A stretch of 8,070 nucleotides of DNA, from the NCBI GenBank assembly GCA_946537585.1, contig CAMNFX010000055.1, positions 1-8,070 on the forward strand, given 5' to 3'. This stretch comes from an uncultured Lachnospiraceae bacterium. Its GTDB lineage: Bacteria > Bacillota > Clostridia > Lachnospirales > Lachnospiraceae. Position numbers and translations under genes: made by a program. The notes beneath the pieces were generated by a model that ran no database searches, was not told the DNA's origin, and was given only the letters and a program-made list of their open reading frames with translations. Below, piece by piece: positions 1-6,423 of this stretch; the first letter of the stretch is position 1, and each line of letters begins with the position of its first letter.

Positions 1-2
1 TT

Positions 3-209
3 GGAACAGAAGGGGAAGTGAACGCGGAGATCTCGATCCTCGCAAATCCGTTCCTGTTTGATTTTTCCAGAGAACTCACGGTGATCACGCCGAATGATCA
101 GTTTAGTGTCGAGCTCGAAGCAGATCAGGATACGATCGCAGATTCTGTTGCCGAGACCGGAGATCTGTTCCTTTCCTGGGCTGATGAGGTAAAGGTTTCA
201 TTACAATGA
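3..209 (+). CDS. C-terminal fragment of an unidentified protein (5' end outside window)
   Basis: The reading frame is open from the left edge to a TGA at 207-209 and encodes about 68 residues. A GTG at 18 could act as a start, but the frame has no stop before it and no ribosome binding site fits a gene of only 63 aa, so this is most likely the tail of a longer protein. The visible part is acidic and alternates hydrophobic and polar residues, as in a beta-rich domain (for example FSRELTVITPNDQFSVELEA), and ends in VKVSLQ. No cysteines, membrane segment or known motif can be seen. The gene runs in the same direction as the PC4-like gene that starts 94 nt downstream. I do not recognise the family and assign no function. 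Confidence 0.6.
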   Translation, partial: GTEGEVNAEISILANPFLFDFSRELTVITPNDQFSVELEADQDTIADSVAETGDLFLSWADEVKVSLQ

Positions 210-303
210 ATTCAATTTCATCCTGCATAAGGAAAATAACAGCAGGATCCTGGTTTGACAAAAGAAGCAGGAAATACGGCAGGGTAGTTGGGAGGAGATA
301 TTT

Positions 304-522
304 ATGGCAGACATCAAATATGAAATAAAAAAGGAGATCGCCGTTCTGTCGGAGAATGCCAGGGGATGGCGGAAGGAGCTGAACCTTGTATCATGGAACG
401 GCGCGGCGCCAAAGTATGACATCCGTGAGTGGTCACCGGACCATGAGCGTATGGGTAAGGGCGTAACGCTTTCACAGGAGGAGTTCATGAGCCTGAAAGA
501 GGCTCTGATGGATGAAGAGTAA
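304..522 (+). CDS. ydbC: YdbC/PC4-family single-stranded nucleic-acid-binding protein
   Basis: A complete 72-aa protein of the YdbC family, bacterial homologues of the eukaryotic coactivator PC4/Sub1. The family signature is easy to read: GWRKELNLVSWN at residues 21-32, PKYDIREW at 36-43, then H-x-R-M-G-K-G-x-T-L at 47-56, followed by a short C-terminal helix. The Lactococcus lactis YdbC structure shows this fold binding single-stranded DNA as a dimer; here that role is inferred from the family. The length is normal for YdbC. The start is supported by GGAGGAG at 291-297, six bases before the ATG. No signal peptide or membrane segment is present, so the protein should be cytoplasmic. It lies 94 nt after the truncated first gene and 72 nt before the next. 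Suggested roles (ssDNA protection, transcription) are general for PC4 proteins and not shown by this locus. Confidence 0.92.
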   Translation: MADIKYEIKKEIAVLSENARGWRKELNLVSWNGAAPKYDIREWSPDHERMGKGVTLSQEEFMSLKEALMDEE

Positions 523-594
523 GCCTGCTAAGAAAAAGCCAGGTGGATATTGAAATATCTGATGCAGGTCAGGAGAAACTTAGGGATATAAGAA

Positions 595-1026
595 ATGAGA
601 CAGGATCAGTATAAGATCGAGTTACAGGAAGCAATCGATGCAGCCGACCGTGCGCTTGAAGATCTGGAACGTGCAAAGAAATCACTCGGATCAGCAAAAG
701 GCTGGGGGCTGTTTGACATGTTTGCCGGGGGTTTTATTTCGAGCATGATCAAACACGGCAGCATGGATGAAGCGGAACGGTACCTGGAGGCAGCACAGGA
801 GTCCCTCCGGGAATTTGGCAGGGAATTGGACGATGTTGATGAAATGATCGATTTCAGCTTCAACAAAACGGACCTGCTGACATTTGTCGATTTCTTCGCA
901 GACAATTTTCTGGTGGATTTCCTGATGCAGGGAAGAATCCGGGATGCCGAAAAAAACGTGGATGAAACGATCCGAAAAGTCACCGCGATCCGGAACCGGC
1001 TTCAGCAGGAATTGCAGGCATTATAA
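595..1026 (+). CDS. Conserved-looking helical protein of unknown function, 143 aa
   Basis: A complete 143-aa protein whose family I cannot name. It is highly charged and appears almost entirely alpha-helical, with heptad-like stretches at residues 8-30, 57-85 and 114-142. A hydrophobic, glycine-containing patch lies at about 38-53 (GLFDMFAGGFISSMIKH). A second, similar patch follows at 96-112. The segments at 39-61 and 97-119 align at a constant 58-residue offset, keeping D41/D99, F43/F101, A44/A102, F47/F105, G55/G113, A60/A118 and E61/E119, so the protein looks like two copies of a helical unit. No signal peptide or catalytic motif is evident. The hydrophobic patches are short and amphipathic, so a soluble or membrane-associated protein is more likely than an integral one. 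A weak ribosome site (AGGGA, 582-586) precedes the ATG. It follows the YdbC gene by 72 nt in the same direction and may share its transcript. Confidence 0.8.
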   Translation: MRQDQYKIELQEAIDAADRALEDLERAKKSLGSAKGWGLFDMFAGGFISSMIKHGSMDEAERYLEAAQESLREFGRELDDVDEMIDFSFNKTDLLTFVDFFADNFLVDFLMQGRIRDAEKNVDETIRKVTAIRNRLQQELQAL

Positions 1027-1121
1027 TTGCCATCGCTAAGCTCGCCCAATCGGCTTTGAAAGTTTCAATGTTGTAAAAAGACAGGAATCGCTCCTTGAGC
1101 GCCAAAATGGGAGATATAGAT

Positions 1122-1155
1122 ATTGCGTCGCAAAACGATAGTTTTGCGACGCAAT
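1122..1155. repeat. 34-bp perfect palindrome, candidate dif-like recombination site
   Basis: Two perfect 15-bp arms (ATTGCGTCGCAAAAC at 1122-1136 and its exact reverse complement at 1141-1155) flank a 4-nt centre, GATA. Read as a Xer-type site it has 11-bp arms, GCGTCGCAAAA (1125-1135) and TTTTGCGACGC (1142-1152), around a 6-bp centre CGATAG (1136-1141). It sits just upstream of the promoter and gene of a XerS-like tyrosine recombinase, where difSL lies in streptococci and lactococci. The core CGCAAAACGATAGTTTTG resembles the difSL core as I remember it (roughly CGAAAAACTATAATTTTC); that comparison is from memory. Alternatives are an operator for the recombinase or another regulator, or a transcription terminator. 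The last is less likely because only a weak T-rich stretch follows, and it merges with the -35 element. Confidence 0.6.
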
Positions 1156-1157
1156 TA

Positions 1158-1186
1158 TTGCATATTCGGGAGGAGTAGTGTATAAT
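1158..1186 (+). promoter_or_regulatory. Sigma-A promoter of the recombinase gene
   Basis: TTGCAT at 1158-1163 and TATAAT at 1181-1186 are separated by exactly 17 bp, giving a near-consensus housekeeping promoter. Transcription would begin near 1192-1194. The -35 box starts two bases after the 34-bp palindrome ends, so a protein bound to the palindrome could block or alter RNA polymerase access; autoregulation by the recombinase is an inference. The position also rules out the GTG at 1178 as a translation start on this transcript. Confidence 0.75.
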
Positions 1187-1193
1187 AGACCCG

Positions 1194-1256
1194 AATCCGG
1201 CGGATTTCTCAGATTATATGATCATATGCACACCGCATATCGATATGTGAAATCCG
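1194..1256 (+). promoter_or_regulatory. Dyad-rich leader between promoter and recombinase start
   Basis: The roughly 95-nt untranslated leader holds several inverted repeats. CGGATTTC (1201-1208) pairs perfectly with GAAATCCG (1249-1256). Inside lie two perfect 12-bp palindromes, ATATGATCATAT (1216-1227) and CATATCGATATG (1236-1247), and an alternative hairpin ATATGC-acacc-GCATAT (1224-1240). A further AATCCG at 1194-1199 could compete with 1251-1256 for the CGGATT at 1201-1206. These could be RNA structures affecting translation or binding sites for a dimeric protein. No known riboswitch is recognised, and the function is unproven. Confidence 0.4.
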
Positions 1257-1288
1257 TGCAGTCAAATATTCATCAGAAGGAAAAACAA

Positions 1289-2401
1289 ATGGCAACAGCG
1301 AAAAAAAATATTCCGTACCGCAGACAATATGATGCAAAGCTCGAGGAAAAGCTTTCTCAGAAAATCGATGAGCTCCCGAAGTTCGCTTCGGATTTCTTTA
1401 TATATATGTCTGATGATGTTGAGTCCGCCGTATCTACCAGATTAAGCTATGCGACGGATCTTAGGATCTTTTTTGAATTTTTAAAGGAATACAAATCCGA
1501 GTATGCGGATACGCCGATCCGCGAGCTTCCTGCAAAATGCCTCGAATCCATGACCATGAGCGACATCCGTTACTATGTGCGGACCTATCTCAGCAAATAT
1601 GAAGCGGCTGATGGCACAGTCCGGACCAACGTAAAAAATTCCCGCGCGCATAAGCTGGCGGTCCTTCGGAAGTTTTATCACTTCTATCTCACCACCGATA
1701 ACATTGTGAATTTAATAACAATCGACCCTGTATCAGCCGTTGTCCTGAAGGTCTCCAAGGACAAGCCGATCAAATATCTCGAGCCGCATCAGAGCGCGCA
1801 GCTTTTAGATGATATTGAGGGTTCCCAGGGCGCGTCTGCGAGAAAAAGCTCTACCAGACAGGATAAATGGAACGAAAAAACCTCCCGCAGGGACCTTGCG
1901 ATCTGCACGCTCATCCTCGGCACCGGCATCCGTGTATCCGAATGTGTCGGCATCAATATCTCTGATGTGGATTTTGAAGACGGATCGATCCGCATCATCC
2001 GTAAAGGCAACAAGGCGGACCGCGTCTATATGTCCAATGAGGTCGAGGACGCGCTCAGGGACTATCTTTTCAATGATCCGGGCCGCTATGAGCCGGATGA
2101 GGAAAATAAGGACGCGCTCTTTATCAGCCGCGATCATACCCGTATGACCGCACGCAGCATTGAGCGCATGGTAAAAAAATATACGACGGCTGTGACCGGG
2201 ACGGATGACATCACCGTACACAAATTGCGGTCGACCTTTGCTACGAATCTGCTGGCGGATGAGTCCAATAATGTGGGCTTAAAGGAGATCCAGGATGCCC
2301 TCGGGCACTCCTCTCCTGCCACTTCCTCCAAATACTATGTCCAGCAGAAAGAAGAAACCAAGCGCCGCACTTACCGTTCGGTAAAGCTCAGAGATGTCTG
2401 A
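1289..2401 (+). CDS. XerS-like tyrosine recombinase
   Basis: A 370-aa tyrosine recombinase, which cuts and rejoins DNA through a covalent 3'-phosphotyrosine. An N-terminal SAM-like core-binding domain covers about residues 25-135. The catalytic domain starts near 155 and carries R215 (GTGIRVSE), the beta-hairpin K239 (IIRKGNK), H311 and R314 (HKLRSTF), H340 (ALGHSS) and the nucleophile Y349, nine residues after H340 as in XerD. All catalytic residues are therefore present. The length and a basic serine-rich insert at about 172-200 before RDLAICTLILGTG recall XerS (about 356 aa) rather than XerC/XerD (about 300 aa). ATG 1289 is chosen because AGAAGG lies at 1275-1280 and because the in-frame GTG at 1178 precedes the promoter's start site. 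No excisionase, phage or conjugation gene is seen nearby, and a candidate dif-like palindrome lies upstream. Chromosome-dimer resolution is the favoured role; an orphan integrase or an inversion/phase-variation recombinase remains possible. Confidence 0.9.
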   Translation: MATAKKNIPYRRQYDAKLEEKLSQKIDELPKFASDFFIYMSDDVESAVSTRLSYATDLRIFFEFLKEYKSEYADTPIRELPAKCLESMTMSDIRYYVRTYLSKYEAADGTVRTNVKNSRAHKLAVLRKFYHFYLTTDNIVNLITIDPVSAVVLKVSKDKPIKYLEPHQSAQLLDDIEGSQGASARKSSTRQDKWNEKTSRRDLAICTLILGTGIRVSECVGINISDVDFEDGSIRIIRKGNKADRVYMSNEVEDALRDYLFNDPGRYEPDEENKDALFISRDHTRMTARSIERMVKKYTTAVTGTDDITVHKLRSTFATNLLADESNNVGLKEIQDALGHSSPATSSKYYVQQKEETKRRTYRSVKLRDV

Positions 2402-2457
2402 TATGCTGCAGAAAGCATTGATCGACAATGGAACCGGGGCGCCCATGGTGTACAGTT

Positions 2458-3780
2458 TTACGGCAGCAGCTTCGTCTCCATATACTCTGACGAGATCCTG
2501 CCTAAAAGGACCGGGGCATCGTGCTCCGGGTCAAAGCGCCCTGCCGGAGGCTGTATGTGCACCGGGAAGGCTTTTTGGCTGCTGTCCTCTGCATTCACGT
2601 GCTCCAGGAGCTTTTGCTCCATATTCTCTATGGAAGTATCATGGCGGTAGAAATAGATACCGGTGTACTCTCCGGACCTGGCCATAACATAACGGCGCAC
2701 CGTGAAGCGGTCCCGGATCTCCGGGAGGCTTTGCGCCAGGCGCCAGGCTTCATCGGCATCCGAAGTCTTTACCAGGAAGCGGATCGCAATGATCTGGTCC
2801 TCTGTTTCGTACATGCCATCCATATAGTTTCTGTAGGGGGAACGGTGCATCACGTCATAGTCCCACTGCTCTGCTTCGCTTAAGAGTCCGTCGTGAAAGA
2901 TCAGCATGGAATTGGAACGCACCGCGAAGATGCAGGCACCGATGCCCTTTTCCTTAAGGGCATTCCGCAGCAGATCCGCATCCTCTTCAGGGATCCGCAT
3001 GAGCTCATGGTAGAGATTCTCCCGCATGTCATAGAGCGCTGCCCCGTCCATGACGATCATCGGCATGTTGACCCGTACCGCACTCATCTGGGAGATCATA
3101 AAGGCAGGCGCCCAGCGGGTCTCCAGACAGATCCTCGCTCCGGCGTCGTAAAGGCGGTTTAATTCGATCAGAATACGGGAAGGCAGGATCTGATAACGGT
3201 CTGCCGCAATGTCCTTTAAATGCAGGAAAAAGAGCTTCTCCGGATGCTTTTTCACCGGCAGGTGGATGACGTTGACCAGGACGGCTACGCAGACGCCGAT
3301 AATGGTATCGAGAATACGATCAAAGGTCTGCAGCAGCGGTGCTTCCACATCCGGATAGGTAATGATGATGCATAAGTAAACGATCGCAGCAAGGGCCGCA
3401 CTGGCACTGACCTTTAAGACCACACAGAGATACAGCACAAGGAGTACGCCGAGGGACATCAGAAAGTAGACGATGACCATGCGGGAGGAAATCATGGGGA
3501 GCTCCTCCATCAGAAGAAGGAACAGAAGGCCGCAGATGCCGCCCATGACGGTGCTGATGATCCGGTTGACCGCTACCCTCTTCGAGTCTTCCGCATAAGG
3601 CTGCATGCAGATGATCGCGGCGATCGCCGACTGGATCACCATGCCCTGATAGCCCCGAAGTACATAGATTATGAGGCATACAAAAACTGCCGTGGCAGTT
3701 TTGATGAGACGCTGTCCAATCCGCGGCAGATAATAATGCTTTTTCCTGTTTTTCATGTGTTCCGGAGTCCTGAGATTCAT
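2458..3780 (-). CDS. FUSC/aromatic acid exporter-like membrane protein with C-terminal HAD-like domain
   Basis: A 440-aa protein in two parts. Residues 1-175 resemble the ArAE/FUSC exporter membrane domain: about six hydrophobic segments (roughly 24-42, 46-60, 72-92, 100-122, 125-141, 155-173), with the typical QSAIAAIICMQP and KRVAVNRIISTVMGGICG stretches and an RILDTIIGVCVAVLVN helix. Family members are thought to export aromatic acids or similar compounds. Residues about 185-410 look like a Cof-type HAD hydrolase: ILIELNRLYDAGARICLETRW (202-222) matches the helix and strand before HAD motif II, and MPMIVMDGAALYD (239-251) matches the usual P-x-I-x-x-N-G-A segment. However, no DxDxT nucleophile motif is visible near 187-196 and no GDxxND is visible at the end, so the domain is probably catalytically dead and may bind ligand or regulate transport. 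ATG 3780 has only a distant AGGAG; Met9 (3756) is an alternative. The gene lies 132 nt after the TPM gene. Confidence 0.75.
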   Translation of the reverse strand: MNLRTPEHMKNRKKHYYLPRIGQRLIKTATAVFVCLIIYVLRGYQGMVIQSAIAAIICMQPYAEDSKRVAVNRIISTVMGGICGLLFLLLMEELPMISSRMVIVYFLMSLGVLLVLYLCVVLKVSASAALAAIVYLCIIITYPDVEAPLLQTFDRILDTIIGVCVAVLVNVIHLPVKKHPEKLFFLHLKDIAADRYQILPSRILIELNRLYDAGARICLETRWAPAFMISQMSAVRVNMPMIVMDGAALYDMRENLYHELMRIPEEDADLLRNALKEKGIGACIFAVRSNSMLIFHDGLLSEAEQWDYDVMHRSPYRNYMDGMYETEDQIIAIRFLVKTSDADEAWRLAQSLPEIRDRFTVRRYVMARSGEYTGIYFYRHDTSIENMEQKLLEHVNAEDSSQKAFPVHIQPPAGRFDPEHDAPVLLGRISSEYMETKLLP

Positions 3781-3821
3781 TCTGATCTGCTGAGATTTGC
3801 TCCTGTGAGACTTGGATCATA

Positions 3822-3851
3822 GTCAGGGCCAAAATACCTTTTGACCCTGAC
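3822..3851. repeat. Long imperfect inverted repeat between the TPM and FUSC genes
   Basis: GTCAGGG (3822-3828) pairs with CCCTGAC (3845-3851), and CAAAA (3830-3834) with TTTTG (3839-3843), separated by a single C/A mismatch and closed by a TACC loop. The 12 paired positions make this a strong stem in RNA of either strand. No U-run follows on either side, so it is not a canonical terminator. It could be an mRNA-stabilising hairpin between co-transcribed genes or an operator for the FUSC gene. Confidence 0.5.
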
Positions 3852-3873
3852 ATCCTTGAAATCTGCCATAAGG

Positions 3874-3909
3874 TAAAAACAAGCTCGCCCGGCATGATGA
3901 ATGAGCCGG
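3874..3909 (-). terminator. Weak terminator-like element after the TPM gene
   Basis: Read on the - strand just after the TPM stop codon, CCGGC (3905-3909) can pair with GCCGG (3889-3893), or alternatively GCTC (3903-3906) with GAGC (3883-3886). A TTTTT run (3875-3879) follows. The T-run is properly placed only for the shorter 4-bp stem, so termination would be inefficient at best and some read-through into the FUSC gene is likely. Confidence 0.25.
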
Positions 3910-3912
3910 ATA

Positions 3913-4743
3913 TCAGAAGGAGTGGCTGGCGCCACCGCCGCCTCCTCCGCCACCGCCTCCGCCTCCTCCGCCGCCGGAGGATCCGCCTCCGGAGCCTCCG
4001 GAAGAAGCGCGGGTCTTGCGGGATTTCAGCAGGGTTCTCGTAACGGCGACCCGGGTGATAGCCGCCGCAGCAGAACCGCCGGCAATTGAGGCAGCGGCAT
4101 CTGCAGCCGAGACCTCCTTCGCCAGGGATCCGGAGATCAGTGTGACGTCCTTCTTTCTGGCAAGACCGGCCGCTCTTTTCTTAAACATGACGAAGATAAA
4201 GTTGCCGGTGAGGGCTAAAACCAGGGCGGCAAAAAGGCTGGTGATATAGCGCATGGGCTGTGCGATGCGGCCGCCCTCCAGGATCGTAAGGACCTGGGAA
4301 AATGCCGTATCCGCACAGGTATAATACTCTCCGCGGGAGGCATAGCGGTAGACATTGTCCACGATACTTCCGGCATAGCTGCGGCTGATCCTCTTGTAGA
4401 TCGCTCCGTTGGTCCACAGGGTGATCTCCCGGCTGCCCATATCCACGATGAACAGAGCGCCGCTGTCACTGCCGAAGTAGGACCGGTAAAGCTCCTCTTT
4501 TCCCACGTAGCTTCCGGAGGTGAAGGCTGCGTTGCCGTAGGATGTAATGTCCGTCATGGTCTCTGCAAGCCGGGCTTCATCATATTCTTCCAGCAGGTCC
4601 TCATCATCGATGATGTAGACACTGTAGCCGGTCAGTGGATTGGTATAAAGAGCTTCTGCAGGCGGTGCGGCAAATGCTGTCATCGTGCAGATCAATAGGC
4701 TCAGAAGAAAGCTGAATGCCAGTAAGGATTTAACCTGCTTCAT
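3913..4743 (-). CDS. Secreted/membrane TPM-domain protein with polyglycine C-terminus
   Basis: A 276-aa protein of the TPM-domain (TPM_phosphatase) family. Met1-Ala25 is a signal peptide with a basic start, a hydrophobic core and an AFA-A cleavage site. The TPM domain covers about 40-157, including VYIIDDEDLLEEYDEARLA at the start, ALFIVDMGSREITLWTNG (96-113) and a final helix around 143-155. A single membrane helix lies at about 167-187, followed by KKR, which places the TPM domain outside the cell and the tail inside. The tail holds an alanine-rich helix (211-230) and a serine/glycine linker with 15 consecutive glycines (257-271), ending ASHSF, an ending typical of this family. ATG 4743 is chosen because GGGAGGTG lies seven bases upstream and the signal peptide begins there; extension to 4926 only adds out-of-frame sequence from the neighbour. 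The gene overlaps the zinc-ribbon gene by 14 nt, implying translational coupling. Some TPM proteins act in photosystem repair or envelope stress; the role here is unknown. Confidence 0.85.
   Translation of the reverse strand: MKQVKSLLAFSFLLSLLICTMTAFAAPPAEALYTNPLTGYSVYIIDDEDLLEEYDEARLAETMTDITSYGNAAFTSGSYVGKEELYRSYFGSDSGALFIVDMGSREITLWTNGAIYKRISRSYAGSIVDNVYRYASRGEYYTCADTAFSQVLTILEGGRIAQPMRYITSLFAALVLALTGNFIFVMFKKRAAGLARKKDVTLISGSLAKEVSAADAAASIAGGSAAAAITRVAVTRTLLKSRKTRASSGGSGGGSSGGGGGGGGGGGGGGGASHSF
3931..3975 (-). repeat. GGN codon tract encoding 15 glycines
   Basis: Fifteen consecutive glycine codons, mostly GGC and GGA with two GGT, form a GC-rich trinucleotide tract. Codon use is mixed rather than a pure repeat, which lowers the slippage risk and suggests that selection keeps the glycine run. 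On the + strand it appears as a GCC/TCC tract that creates a spurious Ala/Ser-rich reading frame. Confidence 0.85.
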
Positions 4744-6361
4744 ACTTTGCACCTCCCTTCCGGTCATGGAAATCCGGCACGCCCCGGGTACAGAGTTCGT
4801 TGTAACGGAACAGCATGCTGAGAGCCGTAAGAAGGGTTGCCGCGAGTCCGCCGCCGGCTGCGATATAATATGGCCAGTCCGGTACCGGTTTTGCTGCCAC
4901 GACTGCAAAGGCTGCAAGCTGGGCAATGACCGGGAGCGTTATACCGAGGAGCATGTCCTTTTCTTTGATGCCGAATCCGGTTTTCAGGCTCATGAGCCAG
5001 ACGATGATACCGCAGAATGAGACAAAGAAAGTACAGATCAGCGCACCGGTTTTCCCATCATTTAAAAAGGCTGATACGACAATGAAGTTTAGAAAGGCAA
5101 TGAACGGAATGATGCAGCCGGCAAGCTTGAGGCCGCGCTTTTCACGCTGCTTCATGACTTTTCTGACCTCAGTCTCGGGAGCATTGCTGAATGCACCGAG
5201 GTTGTCGAGATTCTTTTCCCGGTCATAGAGCTCCCTCATTTCATGGCGGTAGATCAGCTGAACGATCAGCGCCATGACCGAAGAGATCGCCGCGGCTGTA
5301 TACGGCAGGATCAACGGGGCAAACAGGGTGAAAATGACAAAAAGGACGGCCGCGATCAGCAGGGTGCGTATCATAAAGGCTTTGATGTCCACGGGGATCT
5401 CGGCAAAGAGCTTGCCGGTCTCACCGTTGATCACGGCATAAGCCAGACGCTGTCCCTTTCTCCAGGTCAGGAACCAGACGGGGCACATTTCGGATGTCTG
5501 GTCCGTGACGCAGGTACCGAGGATCTCCTGCCGTTTTGCGGTATCCGGGCTGATCTCGACACTGCCGCCTTTGAATCCCTCTGCCATGCCTTCAAGGGCC
5601 CTGTCCTGTCCCAGCCGGACGGCTTCCTTCTCATAGAGTTCGGAAGATGCGGTGGCAGTATCCGCAAAAAAGCCTGCGAGATAACCGGGACTGAAGGGCT
5701 TCATATGCCTGCGGTCAAAGGGAGCGATCGCTGCAGCAAGGCTGTCGTCAAAACCGACCGACGCATCAAAAGGAACCGTCACCTTGAATCCGGGAAGCTG
5801 CGGTGTGATCTCATACTCATTGGTATAGTTGTAGGAGCTGTCGGAGTAGGTCTCCTTAAATTTAAGCGTCGGTTTTTTAGTGAATCCGACATCATACTCC
5901 CAGTAAGGAATATAGATTCCGCGGAACTTGTCGATAAAGGAAGGATCCTTAAACTCTGCCGGCGGATACGGCTGTTTTGCCACCTCGGCAAGATACAGCT
6001 CCTTGCACCGCTCCTTGTCATAACGGAACGGAATGATGTGCGCCGGGCGCTTTTCTCTTGCGACGCGGCTCTGTAAGACGGCCTCCGTGCCGCAGAAGCT
6101 GCAGTAACCGACGGCTGCATCGGCAGGGCTTACGAGCTCTGCACCGCACTGGGTACAGGTATAGATGACAGTCTCAAAGGTATCATCGTCAGAAGCCTCC
6201 GCCTGACCCCGGTACTCTCCTTCTTTTGGGACATACTCATCCGCGCCGCGGTCGTCGGTATAGTCTTCCGGGGCATATTCACTGCCGCAGAACACGCATT
6301 TGACGTTCTGCTTCTTTATGTCAAAGACCAGATTGCCGCCGCAGTTTTTACATCTGAGCAT
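4730..6361 (-). CDS. Zinc-ribbon (TFIIB-type-like) multi-pass membrane protein
   Basis: A 543-aa protein. Two zinc ribbons open it: C4-x2-C7 with C22-x2-C25, and C69-x2-C72 with C87-x2-C90, joined by an acidic linker (31-62). A soluble region of about 100-325 follows, beginning HIIPFRYDKERCKELY and containing GIYIPYWEYDV (148-158), features I associate with the TFIIB-type zinc-ribbon-containing proteins of Firmicutes. The C-terminal third has about six hydrophobic segments (328-350, 352-371, 411-433, 438-458, 470-490, 496-516), with a charged loop at 372-410. An excellent AGGAGG (6371-6376 on the complementary strand) precedes ATG 6361. The N-terminus has no signal peptide, so the zinc ribbons should be cytoplasmic. 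The last 14 nt overlap the TPM gene, a pairing I recall from other Firmicutes, so the two proteins probably work together at the membrane. Biochemical function is unknown; the ribbons could bind nucleic acid or serve as protein-interaction modules. Confidence 0.85.
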   Translation of the reverse strand: MLRCKNCGGNLVFDIKKQNVKCVFCGSEYAPEDYTDDRGADEYVPKEGEYRGQAEASDDDTFETVIYTCTQCGAELVSPADAAVGYCSFCGTEAVLQSRVAREKRPAHIIPFRYDKERCKELYLAEVAKQPYPPAEFKDPSFIDKFRGIYIPYWEYDVGFTKKPTLKFKETYSDSSYNYTNEYEITPQLPGFKVTVPFDASVGFDDSLAAAIAPFDRRHMKPFSPGYLAGFFADTATASSELYEKEAVRLGQDRALEGMAEGFKGGSVEISPDTAKRQEILGTCVTDQTSEMCPVWFLTWRKGQRLAYAVINGETGKLFAEIPVDIKAFMIRTLLIAAVLFVIFTLFAPLILPYTAAAISSVMALIVQLIYRHEMRELYDREKNLDNLGAFSNAPETEVRKVMKQREKRGLKLAGCIIPFIAFLNFIVVSAFLNDGKTGALICTFFVSFCGIIVWLMSLKTGFGIKEKDMLLGITLPVIAQLAAFAVVAAKPVPDWPYYIAAGGGLAATLLTALSMLFRYNELCTRGVPDFHDRKGGAKYEAG

Positions 6362-6423
6362 TTTGAAACACCTCCTCTCCGGTATTAAAGAATATCTGTG
6401 ATCTGTAAATGCGGTTTGCCGTA

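Noticed and set aside
220..248. ATCCTGC/GCAGGAT inverted repeat as a terminator of the first gene
   Set aside because: The loop is 15 nt and no T-run follows, so it is not convincing as a terminator.
255..260. TTGACA -35-like hexamer before the YdbC gene
   Set aside because: No acceptable -10 hexamer is found 16-18 bp downstream.
1178..1288. Upstream extension of the recombinase frame to GTG 1178 (37 extra residues)
   Set aside because: The GTG lies before the -10 box, there is no ribosome site ahead of it, and the translated stretch is low-quality sequence made of the leader dyads; ATG 1289 has a good ribosome site.
1178..2401. Recombinase as integrase of a prophage or integrative element
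   Set aside because: No phage, conjugation, excisionase or relaxase gene and no tRNA attachment site occurs in the window, and the neighbours look like core genes; an element outside the window cannot be fully excluded.
2402..2457. Bidirectional terminator between the convergent genes
   Set aside because: Only small dyads (ATGCT/AGCAT at 2403-2418 and GGGCGCCC at about 2437-2444) are present and neither has a T-run on either strand.
3320..3895. 191-aa - strand open frame overlapping the FUSC-like gene
   Set aside because: Its composition (many His, Gly, Arg, Cys) is typical of a wrong-frame reading, and most of it coincides with the membrane-domain coding sequence in another frame.
4744..4926. 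N-terminal extension of the TPM protein frame
   Set aside because: It is antiphase to the coding sequence of the zinc-ribbon protein, whereas a ribosome site and signal peptide begin at 4743.
5243..6076. 277-aa + strand open frame
   Set aside because: It lies wholly antisense to the zinc-ribbon protein, has no ribosome site and no recognisable domain; it is a shadow of a GC-rich gene.
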